A program made the translations under genes and the position numbers. From a virus: a stretch of DNA of 30,803 nt. Under the pieces are notes generated by a model that was not told the origin of the DNA, ran no database searches, and worked only from the letters and a program-made list of their open reading frames with translations. Positions 5,490-12,771 of the stretch are shown here, piece by piece. How positions within the stretch are numbered: position 1 is the stretch's first letter; the number at the start of each line of letters is the position of its first letter. Location: the IMG/VR virus record IMGVR_UViG_3300034073_002852, positions 1 through 30,803 of that record; one strand, written 5' to 3'.

Positions 5490-5787
5490 AAAGATTATGA
5501 AGAGAGTACTGAAGAAGTTACCTAACGCAAAAATGCTTTTCGATTCGGAAAAAAATTTGTATATTGACGTAAATGGAGTGAATCTATCGGAAGAGCATCT
5601 ACTTCCCCCGACTAAAGACCCACATAGGGCATGGGAAATGGCTGAGTTGAGTTTGAAGATGACACAAAATTTCAATAGAACACATCCGATGAGGACTGAA
5701 CATTGTTCATCAACCGATACGAAGAAGCGTATCAATCGTAGAAGAAAAAAGACAATGGATTTTTATGGATACTACAACAATGACTAA
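5476..5787 (+). CDS. Hypothetical basic protein, 103 residues
   Basis: An unrecognised protein. The N-terminal 50 residues contain a helix (KIMKRVLKKLPNAK) and a small strand region (NLYIDVNGVNLSEE). The C-terminal 35 residues are basic and polar (KKRINRRRKKTMDF). GAGGAAA lies 7-13 bases before the ATG. It overlaps the genes on both sides (14 and 23 bases). The basic tail would suit nucleic acid binding, but nothing else supports this. Confidence 0.6.
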   Translation: MVETEKIMKRVLKKLPNAKMLFDSEKNLYIDVNGVNLSEEHLLPPTKDPHRAWEMAELSLKMTQNFNRTHPMRTEHCSSTDTKKRINRRRKKTMDFYGYYNND

Positions 5788-6313
5788 TGCTATGGATGAG
5801 TTAACTATTTACGATGAGATTATAAACTGTGGAATACTCGACGAAGATTCTGTTTTGAATTTCGGATCCGGAAATGAATCCGGAAAATTCATAGAGACGT
5901 ATTTGGAATATACGACGATAACTGAACCTGGTTCTTTTATAGCGGTTGACGCGGATCCAACGAAGGTCGAGACCTTGAAAGATAAGTTTGTAGATGATAA
6001 TGTATTATTTGTTGAAACATCCTTGCAAGCTTACATCGATTCAGAACCAGACAAAAAGGATTGGGTCGTAATAACTGGTGTATTTGATAAACACCTGTAT
6101 GGTGAATTTCAACATGATTATGTCACTTCAGTTATTGAAAACGCAATGTCTATTGCGAACAAGGGTGTGATTTTCACACTGAAACCAAACCTTAGTGATT
6201 CGTTTATGTATTCAACGCTTTACTTTTTTGTTACGTTCACCAATACTTATGGTAAAGTAACCATCAAAAAAGTAAACGATAACAACTACGTTTATTGTAT
6301 TTTCAAATATTGA
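5765..6313 (+). CDS. SAM-dependent methyltransferase-like protein
   Basis: Likely a class I Rossmann-fold methyltransferase or a degenerate relative. The glycine loop appears as VLNFGSGNESG (residues 30-40). The acidic residue that binds the ribose of SAM ends a strand in FIAVDADPTKVE (58-69). A third strand, DWVVITGVFDKHLYG (99-113), occupies the motif IV region. A last strand pair (GVIFTLKPN, NYVYCIFKY) completes the sheet. At 182 residues it is a minimal domain with no separate target-recognition domain, so the substrate cannot be read from it. In-frame ATGs at 5780 and 5792 are alternative starts. The fold is fairly clear; catalytic activity is not certain. Confidence 0.65.
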   Translation: MDTTTMTNAMDELTIYDEIINCGILDEDSVLNFGSGNESGKFIETYLEYTTITEPGSFIAVDADPTKVETLKDKFVDDNVLFVETSLQAYIDSEPDKKDWVVITGVFDKHLYGEFQHDYVTSVIENAMSIANKGVIFTLKPNLSDSFMYSTLYFFVTFTNTYGKVTIKKVNDNNYVYCIFKY

Positions 6314-6324
6314 GAGGAAATGTT

Positions 6325-6636
6325 ATGTCTCTTACTTTACTTATAGTTTTGATCACGGCTATTGTTTCGGGTGTTGGGTTTTGGTTCTACAATCGTAGAC
6401 AAATTAGTTCACTCACCGAAACATTAGAAGACAAGAACGCGGTAATAAATAGCCTTCGTGTTCATATTGAAGCACCCACCAACACTGACAAAGCTACTCA
6501 GACTAAAAAGAAACGCTATAGCAACCGTCCCAAAAAGAATGCTAATGATGATCAACGAAGTAATGGTGCCTCTAGAAAAGGTGATCAAAATGGAAAATCT
6601 GGTCGTGGTAGAAAACCTAAAAACAACAATAACTAA
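6325..6636 (+). CDS. Small membrane protein with basic tail
   Basis: The ATG at 6325 has GAGAGGAAA just upstream; the frame extends to 6295 but the earlier ATG lacks such a site and overlaps the methyltransferase. The 103-residue product has one N-terminal membrane segment (about 3-21), a short coiled coil (SSLTETLEDKNAVINSLRVHIEA, roughly 27-49), and a long, basic, Asn/Gly/Lys-rich disordered tail. By the positive-inside rule the tail probably faces the cytoplasm, where it could contact nucleic acid or acidic proteins. No family is recognised. Confidence 0.65.
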   Translation: MSLTLLIVLITAIVSGVGFWFYNRRQISSLTETLEDKNAVINSLRVHIEAPTNTDKATQTKKKRYSNRPKKNANDDQRSNGASRKGDQNGKSGRGRKPKNNNN

Positions 6637-6659
6637 CTAAGAACTACTTATACGAAAGT

Positions 6660-6682
6660 ACCGACGCCTATGTTGGGTCGGT
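6660..6682 (+). other. Intergenic hairpin before hsp20
   Basis: ACCGAC (6660-6665) and GTCGGT (6677-6682) form a 6-bp perfect stem with an 11-base loop. It is followed by AATAACAA, not a T-run, so it does not look like an intrinsic terminator. It may be a processing or stability element in the leader of the Hsp20 gene. Confidence 0.4.
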
Positions 6683-6724
6683 AATAACAAGTCTAACTGA
6701 TTGTTCAATTTATAGGAGTTCAAT

Positions 6725-7246
6725 ATGAAAAGATATGAACTGGCACAATTGCCATCCTCACTATGGAACGAACCGTTCCTTCCAACCGATAGGTTATTTG
6801 ACAATTTGATTTCAACTGCATTTCCTGAGTTTAGGAAAACATTTGGAGTAGATGCAATTCAAAAGGCATCTTACCCAAAGGTCAACATTCTTGAAACAGA
6901 TACTGAAATCAAATTTGTTGCAGAAATTGCTGGACTCACAAAGGACGAGGTTACAATCTCCATCAAGGATCAGGAATACCTGAATGCAAACTATGATGGT
7001 GACGTAGCAAAGATTCTTACTATTGCTGGTAAGAAGGAAGCTGAAAAACGAGATGATAACATTAGGTATCTTCTTCGTGAGTTGAAACACTCGTATTTCG
7101 AACGTACATTTGTTATCAATAACCACACCCAATACGACTTCGATTCAGTTTCTGCAAAACACGAGAACGGTGTATTGACAATTTCAATCCCAAAGGTTGA
7201 AGTAAAACGGATTGAAAATACGGTCAAGTATATCAAAGTAGATTGA
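6725..7246 (+). CDS. Hsp20 / alpha-crystallin small heat-shock protein
   Basis: An ATP-independent holdase chaperone that binds unfolding proteins; small heat-shock genes are frequent in T4-like phages of aquatic bacteria. The 173-residue product has a variable N-terminal arm (1-48) and an alpha-crystallin domain (about 50-160), starting with YPKVNILETDTEIKFVAEIAGL and ending with the family signature AKHENGVLTISIPK (144-157). A final YIKVD offers the I-x-V type C-terminal anchor used in oligomer assembly. The region between (NANYDGDVAKILTIAGKKEAEKRDD) carries the usual beta-loop. AGGAG lies 7-11 bases before the ATG. It is followed by a terminator. Confidence 0.92.
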   Translation: MKRYELAQLPSSLWNEPFLPTDRLFDNLISTAFPEFRKTFGVDAIQKASYPKVNILETDTEIKFVAEIAGLTKDEVTISIKDQEYLNANYDGDVAKILTIAGKKEAEKRDDNIRYLLRELKHSYFERTFVINNHTQYDFDSVSAKHENGVLTISIPKVEVKRIENTVKYIKVD

Positions 7247-7263
7247 GGAAAAACATAAACACC

Positions 7264-7293
7264 AAACGGGAAATCAGAAATGGTTTCCCGTTT
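7264..7293 (+). terminator. Terminator after hsp20
   Basis: A 10-bp stem (AAACGGGAAA at 7264-7273 with TTTCCCGTTT at 7284-7293) with a 10-base loop, followed by TCATTCAT and leading straight into the motif at 7301. Confidence 0.75.
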
Positions 7294-7300
7294 TCATTCA

Positions 7301-7308
7301 TATTTATA
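7301..7308 (+). promoter_or_regulatory. TATTTATA motif (candidate late promoter)
   Basis: TATTTATA lies between the hsp20 terminator and the FISUMP gene, 41 bases before its ATG. Something must restart transcription after the terminator, and no host-type -33/-7 pair is visible in this gap. Confidence 0.4.
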
Positions 7309-7349
7309 GTCAGTAAGATATTTTTTTTCTTGAACTGTTGGAGATATTC

Positions 7350-7985
7350 ATGGCAATTGTAACTATTGGAACCCAAGACTGGGATGATCAAAATCTTGAT
7401 GTTGATGCGTTTGGAGATGGAACACCAATACCAGAAGCGTCTTCATCTCAGCAATGGATAGACTATTGTAGCAATAGTACACCGGCATGGAGATACTATG
7501 ACAATAGTGATAGAAATGCCAGTACATATGGGAAACTGTATAACTGGTACGTTGTAAGTGCTTCCCTTACAGCACATCCAATAACTGAGAACCCTCAATT
7601 TAAAGTTCCAACCGCAGATGACTATAACACACTCATAACCTATTTAGGTGGTACACGTGCAGCTGGATTTGCAATGAAGAATACTGAAAATTGGGGAACA
7701 CTTACACGTATTTCTGGTAATGGTTCTAACTCATCTGGATGGAAAGGTAATCCTGGTGGATTTGTTACAGTTGGTGGTGAATTTTTCGATCTCACATGGA
7801 GTGGAAACTGGTGGTCAAGTACTTCAGCATCCGCAAATGATGCTTACGCATACAAACTCTATTGGCAAAATCGTAATGCTATATCAGTACTCACACCACA
7901 GATTATGGGTCTATCTATACGACTTATATCGGATGGTGAGTGGACAGGAAGTGTTGGATTCAAACCAAGTGAGAACTGGGGCTAA
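7350..7985 (+). CDS. FISUMP-domain (C-type-lectin-like) protein
   Basis: The protein (211 residues from the ATG at 7350, with GGAGA six bases upstream; the in-frame TTG at 7338 is rejected) is one FISUMP domain, the Fibrobacter succinogenes major paralogous domain common in Fibrobacterota and Bacteroidota surface proteins. Landmarks are IGTQDWDDQNLDV (6-18), YGKLYNWYVVSA (60-71), FKVPTADDYNTLITYLGG (84-101), PGGFVTVGGEF (135-145), NWWSSTSAS (153-161) and GLSIRLISDGE (187-197), equivalent to the usual GFSVRCV end. No signal peptide is visible. The fold is related to C-type lectins, so a role as a virion adhesion module or host-derived surface protein is likely. It is flanked by a terminator and motif on the left and a terminator on the right, so it forms its own unit. 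Confidence 0.85.
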   Translation: MAIVTIGTQDWDDQNLDVDAFGDGTPIPEASSSQQWIDYCSNSTPAWRYYDNSDRNASTYGKLYNWYVVSASLTAHPITENPQFKVPTADDYNTLITYLGGTRAAGFAMKNTENWGTLTRISGNGSNSSGWKGNPGGFVTVGGEFFDLTWSGNWWSSTSASANDAYAYKLYWQNRNAISVLTPQIMGLSIRLISDGEWTGSVGFKPSENWG

Positions 7986-8011
7986 TTGTAACTATTAGTT
8001 TGAAATTCTTG

Positions 8012-8043
8012 AATGGGAGACAAGATTTTTCTTGTTTCCCATT
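8012..8043 (+). terminator. Strong terminator after the FISUMP gene
   Basis: A 14-bp stem (8012-8025 with 8030-8043, one G-T pair) with a TTTT loop, followed by G and a seven-T run. It is the best intrinsic terminator in the window. Confidence 0.92.
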
Positions 8044-8062
8044 GTTTTTTTCCTTATATTAG
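8031..8062 (+). promoter_or_regulatory. Promoter, CTTG-N20-TATATTAG
   Basis: CTTG (8031-8034) lies in the right arm of the terminator and TATATTAG (8055-8062) just after its T-run, 20 bases apart. One mismatch per box from the Bacteroidota consensus. It would start the uvdE unit about 20 bases before the ATG at 8091. Confidence 0.45.
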
Positions 8063-8090
8063 AACTCACATTATTCATCATAGGATTGTT

Positions 8091-9008
8091 ATGAACCTCG
8101 GTTATGCCTGTATCAATATGACTCTTGGTAAGAAAAAAATCACCACCAATCGGTCAATGATAAAGAAAACATTTCTCCAACGTGGTATCAATTATGCCGC
8201 TGAACTTGGACTTCAAAATGTCAAAGACTTGGAGACCATCATCCATTGGAACGTAGAAAACAACATCAAACTATTTCGTATATCGTCCGATATGTTCCCG
8301 TGGGCATCGGAATACGGTATAGAAAACCTCCCTAACATCGATGAAATTAGTGAGGTGATGAAACGCACGGGTGAGTATGCAAAACTTCATGGTGTCCGTT
8401 TAGGGTGTCATCCAGGCCCATTCAACGTTCTTTGTTCGACCAACGAAAAGGTAGTTCAGAATTCTATTACAGACCTTGAGCTACACGGTAAGGTTCTTGA
8501 TTTATTAGGACTCTACAACTCACCATTCAACAAGATAAACATCCATTGTAACGGTGTATATGGTGATAAAATTGCATCTATGCAACGTTTTTGTGACAAC
8601 TATGACAGATTGTCACACTCTGTCAAATCTCGTCTTACGGTTGAGAATGATGACAAAGCTAGTATGTATAGTGTGAAAGACCTGATGTATATTCATGAAC
8701 GTATCGGTATTCCAATCGTATTTGATTATCACCACCATACGTTCAATACAGGTGGTTTGTCTGAACAAGAAGCCCTTGAACTTGCCATTTCAACGTGGCG
8801 TGATGGTATCATCCCCGTAGTTCATTACTCATCATCTAAACCAAAGGAAACCGGTAATCCAAAAGACAAACCACAGGCTCACGCGGACTACATTTTGGAG
8901 AAAATAGATACTTATGGTCATGACGTAGATGTCATGTTGGAATGTAAAGCTAAAGAACTGGCACTACTAGAATATCGTAAAACAATGGGAAACATGGATG
9001 TCATCTAA
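8091..9008 (+). CDS. uvsE: UV damage endonuclease UvdE
   Basis: A metal-dependent TIM-barrel endonuclease that nicks DNA 5' of UV photoproducts, starting an excision repair route that would help a phage exposed to sunlight. The 305-residue length is normal. The N-terminus has the family hallmarks LGYACINMTL (3-12), a TNRSMIKKTFLQR segment, LETIIHWNVENNIKLFRISS and MFPWASEYG. The metal ligands known from the Thermus enzyme have clear equivalents: His107 (GCHPGP), His152 (INIHCNG), Glu185 (LTVENDD), Asp212 and the His214-216 cluster (FDYHHHTFN), His245 (VVHYSS), His264 (QAHADY) and Glu284 (MLECKAKE). The frame is open from 8013, but that lies inside the terminator, so ATG 8091 is chosen. It overlaps the next gene by 11 bases. 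Confidence 0.95.
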   Translation: MNLGYACINMTLGKKKITTNRSMIKKTFLQRGINYAAELGLQNVKDLETIIHWNVENNIKLFRISSDMFPWASEYGIENLPNIDEISEVMKRTGEYAKLHGVRLGCHPGPFNVLCSTNEKVVQNSITDLELHGKVLDLLGLYNSPFNKINIHCNGVYGDKIASMQRFCDNYDRLSHSVKSRLTVENDDKASMYSVKDLMYIHERIGIPIVFDYHHHTFNTGGLSEQEALELAISTWRDGIIPVVHYSSSKPKETGNPKDKPQAHADYILEKIDTYGHDVDVMLECKAKELALLEYRKTMGNMDVI

Positions 9009-10230
9009 AATATTCAACCTCAAAAATCTTATTTGGTTTTGTGCGATTGGATTGGCAGCTTTCTCTGGATACTACTCAGTATTTGGAATATCTAAACTCT
9101 TTGCAGGTGGTTCTTGGTCAATTATTGGTATGGCGGCAATGTTGGAATTTTCCAAACTTGTTGTTGTAACCTTTTTACACGATCACTTCAAGACACTAAA
9201 ACTTGCATTCAAAGCATATCTTCTTTCTTCCGCGATAGTTCTGATGGCTATAACATCTATCGGTGTTTATGGCTACCTGACTAACTCGTATCAAGAAACC
9301 GCAAAGGTTATTTACAAAACACAGAATGAAATAACTCTTCTCGATCAAAAGAAAAAACTGTTCGAGGATCAGAAGGTTCAGATTGATAAGGCGGTAGAAG
9401 AAAAAAGTAATCGATTGAAATCACTTGACCAAGTTCGTGTATCCCAACAAAATGCTTACACAGAACAACTGTCCAAGAACAAAGGAACGTGGTCTTTATC
9501 AAAGAATATGTCTTCTATTGATAAGTCATCGGAAACAATCAACAACGATATTTCCACACTTACTCAGAAGTCATTTGCACTTTCAGATTCTATTGCTGCG
9601 ATAGAACAAACAAAACTAACTCTGAATAACGAAACATTCTCATCGGAACTTGGACCATTACTTTATCTTAGTAGAATAACTGGTGTTCCAATGGACGTTG
9701 TTGTGAATTGGTTTATTCTTATCCTCGTTGTAGTGTTTGACCCACTTGCAGTTAGTTTAGTTGTTGCTGCTAATCACCTGAGACATAAGGAAAAACAAAA
9801 ACAAACCTTAGATGAACTTTCTCAAATAGGTCAGGAGATTGAAACGGATCCACCGTTGGAGGAACCCGATTTTTTTCAAGATGAGGTTTTGGAAAAAGAG
9901 TCTGAACAAATAGACGAGTTACAGGATAAAGATGTTGTTATCATTCTGAATAACAATGATGTAGTAGTACAACCTGAAATAGAACCTGAGACTAAAACAG
10001 AAGAAGACAAACTACTCAATACAGAAAATAGTATTCCTGTTATAACTCGAAAGAGAGTAAAGCCCAAACGAAATAAACGCTTGAAAAAGAAGGAGATAAG
10101 TAGTATATTACAGGATTCATCATTGGTAGATGAACAGAAAGAGTTCTATCAAGAAATCAATGAGGTGAGTGAAAAAAATACACCACCACCACCTGCATTT
10201 GAAAGGTATAAAAGAGGTATATCTGTATGA
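8998..10230 (+). CDS. Four-helix membrane protein with coiled-coil domain
   Basis: A 410-residue inner-membrane protein. Three hydrophobic segments (about 11-30, 41-60, 72-93) are followed by a helical, coiled-coil region (100-215), a fourth membrane segment (236-258) containing VVVFDPLAVSLVVAAN, and a 150-residue tail, first acidic, then basic (KRVKPKRNKRLKKKE), with a PPPP run near the end. I recall proteins with a coiled coil between membrane segments and a FDPLA motif in the last one from other large phages, but know no function. With the tail in the cytoplasm the coiled coil would lie in the periplasm. Membrane remodelling, superinfection exclusion or host sensing are all possible. It overlaps uvdE by 11 bases and the next gene by four (ATGA). 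Confidence 0.75.
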   Translation: MSSKIFNLKNLIWFCAIGLAAFSGYYSVFGISKLFAGGSWSIIGMAAMLEFSKLVVVTFLHDHFKTLKLAFKAYLLSSAIVLMAITSIGVYGYLTNSYQETAKVIYKTQNEITLLDQKKKLFEDQKVQIDKAVEEKSNRLKSLDQVRVSQQNAYTEQLSKNKGTWSLSKNMSSIDKSSETINNDISTLTQKSFALSDSIAAIEQTKLTLNNETFSSELGPLLYLSRITGVPMDVVVNWFILILVVVFDPLAVSLVVAANHLRHKEKQKQTLDELSQIGQEIETDPPLEEPDFFQDEVLEKESEQIDELQDKDVVIILNNNDVVVQPEIEPETKTEEDKLLNTENSIPVITRKRVKPKRNKRLKKKEISSILQDSSLVDEQKEFYQEINEVSEKNTPPPPAFERYKRGISV

Positions 10231-10655
10231 AATACTTAGTTTGTCAAAATAGTGAAACTGATAGTAAGTACTTCAAAGGTAGAAGATGTTACGAAGAAGT
10301 TTTGGTTGATGAAAATGCAACTAAAGTATTGTGTTGGCGTTGTACGGCTATGTTACTACCACCACCCGAAGAGAAAAAACCATCTGGCTATCCGAGAGGT
10401 TGGAAGTTTATGAACGAGTTTGTTGACAAAGATGGTAACGTTTACCATAAAGGCGAATTACAAAAAGATTTGTTTGGAACACTACCACCGACTGAAATAA
10501 AAGAAACCAAAACAGAACGTAAAAAGAAAACAACTATCGACGATAAAATAACAACTGAGTTTTCTAAGCTGGTTCAAGCTGGTAAGAAAAAACCAACATC
10601 GGTTAGAACAAAAACAGCTAAGAAAGGGTCTTCTAAAACTAAGAGGAGTAAATGA
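10227..10655 (+). CDS. Cysteine-motif protein with basic tail
   Basis: A 142-residue protein with four cysteines in its first 40 residues (Cys6, Cys21, and CWRC at 36-39), which could bind zinc or form a ribbon. The central part PRGWKFMNEFVDKDGNVYHKGELQ resembles a small beta domain I have seen in uncharacterised proteins of other large T4-like phages. The last 50 residues are Lys/Thr/Ser-rich, basic and probably disordered, suited to binding nucleic acid. It begins inside the stop of the preceding membrane protein (ATGA) and is followed one base later by the ClpP-like gene. Confidence 0.65.
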   Translation: MKYLVCQNSETDSKYFKGRRCYEEVLVDENATKVLCWRCTAMLLPPPEEKKPSGYPRGWKFMNEFVDKDGNVYHKGELQKDLFGTLPPTEIKETKTERKKKTTIDDKITTEFSKLVQAGKKKPTSVRTKTAKKGSSKTKRSK

Positions 10656-10656
10656 T

Positions 10657-11316
10657 ATGGCAGGATTTTACGACGATGAAACAGAGAACGAAAACAGACT
10701 GGTTAGTAAAGAATCAACAGAACGTGGAGAAGATCTGCCGGTAAAGTGGAAAGAAGCACTTTCACAAATAGATTACGGTATGGATGTTGAGACTTCTACC
10801 ATTTATATGTTTGGTGATATTGCAGACGGTACATTGTATGATTTAGTTTTACGTGTACGGGCAATTATGCATATGAGGGATGAAAGTAAGAAAAATGATC
10901 CTGTCACTATTGTAATCAATTCAGATGGTGGTGACGTATATGAGGCACTCGGTATGATTGATTTTATTCAATCACTGAATGTCAAAGTGAATACAATTTG
11001 CCGAGGACGTGCAATGTCAGCTGCAGCACTTCTTTTATGTGCAGGAACGGGAGTTCGTGCGGCTTCGAAACATAGTACAATCATGTTCCATGAATTGAGC
11101 ACTGGTCTTTACGGTAAGTCATCTGACATGAAAGCTAATGCTCGTCATATGGAAAAGTTGGAAGATATTCTTCTAACAATCATGACTGATAATTCGAATA
11201 AGGATAAGAAGTTTTGGAGTGATGCCACTATCAAAGACTATTATCTAACACCCGATGATGCTGTCAATCATGGAGTTATTGACAAAGTAATTGAACCAAA
11301 ATTTACAAGAGGATGA
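10657..11316 (+). CDS. ClpP-like serine protease
   Basis: A self-compartmentalising serine protease of the ClpP/crotonase fold (219 residues). After about 40 extra N-terminal residues the fold starts with STIYMFGDI. The glycine-rich oxyanion strand is INSDGGDVYEALGMIDFI (87-104), the nucleophile Ser121 is in GRAMSAAALLLCAGT, and the catalytic His145 is in TIMFHELSTG. The acid is probably Asp189 or Asp194 in the FWSDATIKDYYLTPDDAV segment, where ClpP has RDxxRD. The end, GVIDKVIE, matches the ClpP C-terminal strand. In tailed phages such proteins act as prohead proteases or, with host ClpX, in protein turnover. No capsid gene is beside it, so the target is unknown. Confidence 0.85.
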   Translation: MAGFYDDETENENRLVSKESTERGEDLPVKWKEALSQIDYGMDVETSTIYMFGDIADGTLYDLVLRVRAIMHMRDESKKNDPVTIVINSDGGDVYEALGMIDFIQSLNVKVNTICRGRAMSAAALLLCAGTGVRAASKHSTIMFHELSTGLYGKSSDMKANARHMEKLEDILLTIMTDNSNKDKKFWSDATIKDYYLTPDDAVNHGVIDKVIEPKFTRG

Positions 11317-11317
11317 T

Positions 11318-11650
11318 ATGGAGTTTATGGTTTTGTTTTTGGTTTTATTACTACTTGTATCATTCTATGTAATATACAATCTTTACACAAAGTACCAGGC
11401 ACTCGAAAGAGTTGCTCAGGAAAATGTAGACTTTATCTTCTCCATGCGAAACCGTGTACTAAGTCAACAATCGTATTTGAAACAATTGGATAGAAAGGGT
11501 TCGTTTGAGGCGGATGATGAAGTAGGAGTCTTTTTCAATGAGCTAAAGAAAGTAATCAATGATATTGCTGTCTACTTAGAAATAGATGATGAACCATCGG
11601 AAGAAGAAACATCAAGAAATTCTTTCAATGGTAGAATAGAGAGGATCTGA
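11318..11650 (+). CDS. Small membrane-anchored coiled-coil protein
   Basis: The ATG at 11318 follows the preceding stop after one base and has AGAGGA (11309 region) upstream; the in-frame TTG at 11291 is not needed. The 110-residue product has an N-terminal membrane segment (3-20, mostly Leu, Val and Phe), a coiled-coil helix (22-55), and an acidic C-terminal helix and tail (EIDDEPSEEETS). No family is recognised. It sits between the ClpP-like protease and the late sigma factor, separated by two bases from each, so all three are in one operon. Confidence 0.65.
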   Translation: MEFMVLFLVLLLLVSFYVIYNLYTKYQALERVAQENVDFIFSMRNRVLSQQSYLKQLDRKGSFEADDEVGVFFNELKKVINDIAVYLEIDDEPSEEETSRNSFNGRIERI

Positions 11651-11652
11651 TT

Positions 11653-12384
11653 ATGGAAGTAAAGAAAAAGAAGCAGAATATCTATTTCACACAGGAAACA
11701 GAGGATGCAATAAACGAGTACAATAAGTGTGAAGACCCGGTTATTAGAAACATAATCTACACGAAGAAAATTCATCCTGCATTTTACAAGTTGGCAGAGA
11801 TTATGATACACCGATTCAAGTTTTATAGTTTCGACGTCCCACATGAAGATGTAAAACATGAAGTTGTTACGTTCTTACATGAGAAGATAAGTAAATACGA
11901 TGGAGAAAGTGGGTTCAAGGCATTCTCTTATTTTTCAATAGTTGCAAAGAACTATCTGATAGCTGAGAATAACAAGAACTATTATCACTATAAGAAAAGA
12001 CATAGTTTAGAGACAATAGATTCTGAACGAAATATCGTAAATGAACAGTTACGTAGTGAATATATTGACGAACAAAAAGACTTCATAGATATGTTTGCAG
12101 AAATCATGGAACAATTTTTGCCTTTGATTTTTACAAAGAACAGAGATTTACAAGTAGCAGACTCGGTATTGTATCTTTTCAAAACTCGTGACAACATAGA
12201 AAACTACAATAAAAAGGCTCTATATATTCTCATTAGAGAAAGAACAGGTATAAAAACACAGTACATAACAAATGTCATTACCAAGTTCAAGTTTATCTAC
12301 GGAAGACTCTATGAGGCATATTCAGACGGAAGAAACATAGCCGATATGGATTGGTTTGACATTCAAGACATTATTGAGGATTAA
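11653..12384 (+). CDS. 55: Late-transcription sigma factor, T4 gp55-like
   Basis: A small, phage-encoded sigma factor that redirects host RNA polymerase to late promoters. The 243-residue protein has the layout of the gp55 group in T4-like phages: a short N-terminal FTQETEDAINEY segment, then a region-2-like helical domain with RNIIYTKKIHPAFYKLAEIMIHRFKFYSF (32-60), HEDVKHEVVTFLHEKISKYD (64-83) and FKAFSYFSIVAKNYLIAENNK (88-108), the part that binds the polymerase clamp and the -10 motif. The C-terminal half is helical and less conserved. Like gp55 it lacks a normal region 4, so it would need a sliding-clamp co-activator; none is in this window. It lies just before the tail genes it would activate. 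Confidence 0.82.
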   Translation: MEVKKKKQNIYFTQETEDAINEYNKCEDPVIRNIIYTKKIHPAFYKLAEIMIHRFKFYSFDVPHEDVKHEVVTFLHEKISKYDGESGFKAFSYFSIVAKNYLIAENNKNYYHYKKRHSLETIDSERNIVNEQLRSEYIDEQKDFIDMFAEIMEQFLPLIFTKNRDLQVADSVLYLFKTRDNIENYNKKALYILIRERTGIKTQYITNVITKFKFIYGRLYEAYSDGRNIADMDWFDIQDIIED

Positions 12385-12399
12385 CATAGTTATAGTTAT

Positions 12400-12771
12400 A
12401 TGAGCTTTGATACAGAAATATTTGGAAGTAAAAAGTTCTCGGATTTACTCAAAGATATTTACGAGAACCAAAAAAAGAAAGACCGGCAGATAAATCTTCT
12501 GATTGCGGACTTGAAGCCTCTTATCACAAATATAAGTGATGCGGCTTTACTTGTACCCGTAATCAAAGATTACATGGAAGTATCCGTCAAGAATGACGAA
12601 CATCTTGTAAAACTCGCTGCTGTTGTTCAACGTATGGTCTCGAAAACTACGGATGAAGGGAGCTCATTCTTGACAGACGAGGAAAAGGATGCTCTTCTAA
12701 AAGAGATAAAAAACATCGGTGAAGCAAAGGAGGAGACAAAAATAGATGAATCCCAAAAAGATAATACTTAA
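12400..12771 (+). CDS. Conserved phage protein beside the hub gene
   Basis: A 123-residue helical protein of a type that I remember from marine T4-like phages next to the baseplate hub gene: MSFDTEIFGSKKFSDLLKDIYENQKKKDRQINLLI at the start, a central VIKDYMEVSVKNDEHLVKLAAVVQRMV (55-81), and a polar, Glu/Lys-rich end. The function has not been assigned. It overlaps the gp5-like gene by 26 bases, and its end carries the strong ribosome binding site of that gene. Hub assembly or chaperoning is a reasonable guess based only on position. Confidence 0.65.
   Translation: MSFDTEIFGSKKFSDLLKDIYENQKKKDRQINLLIADLKPLITNISDAALLVPVIKDYMEVSVKNDEHLVKLAAVVQRMVSKTTDEGSSFLTDEEKDALLKEIKNIGEAKEETKIDESQKDNT
12728..12735 (+). 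promoter_or_regulatory. Strong ribosome binding site for the hub gene
   Basis: AGGAGGAG lies ten bases before the ATG at 12746, inside the end of the preceding gene. It is among the strongest Shine-Dalgarno sequences in the window and fixes the start of the gp5-like protein. Confidence 0.7.

Noticed and set aside
6660-6682. Terminator before hsp20
   Set aside because: The stem is only 6 bp and is followed by AATAACAA instead of a T-run.
7350-7985. Diversity-generating retroelement target
   Set aside because: The lectin-like fold is compatible, but there is no reverse transcriptase, template repeat or initiation-of-mutagenesis sequence in the window, so the idea is not supported here.
8013-8090. 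Upstream extension of uvdE
   Set aside because: The first codons would be inside the strong terminator at 8012-8043, and the family's N-terminus (LGYACINM) begins right after ATG 8091.
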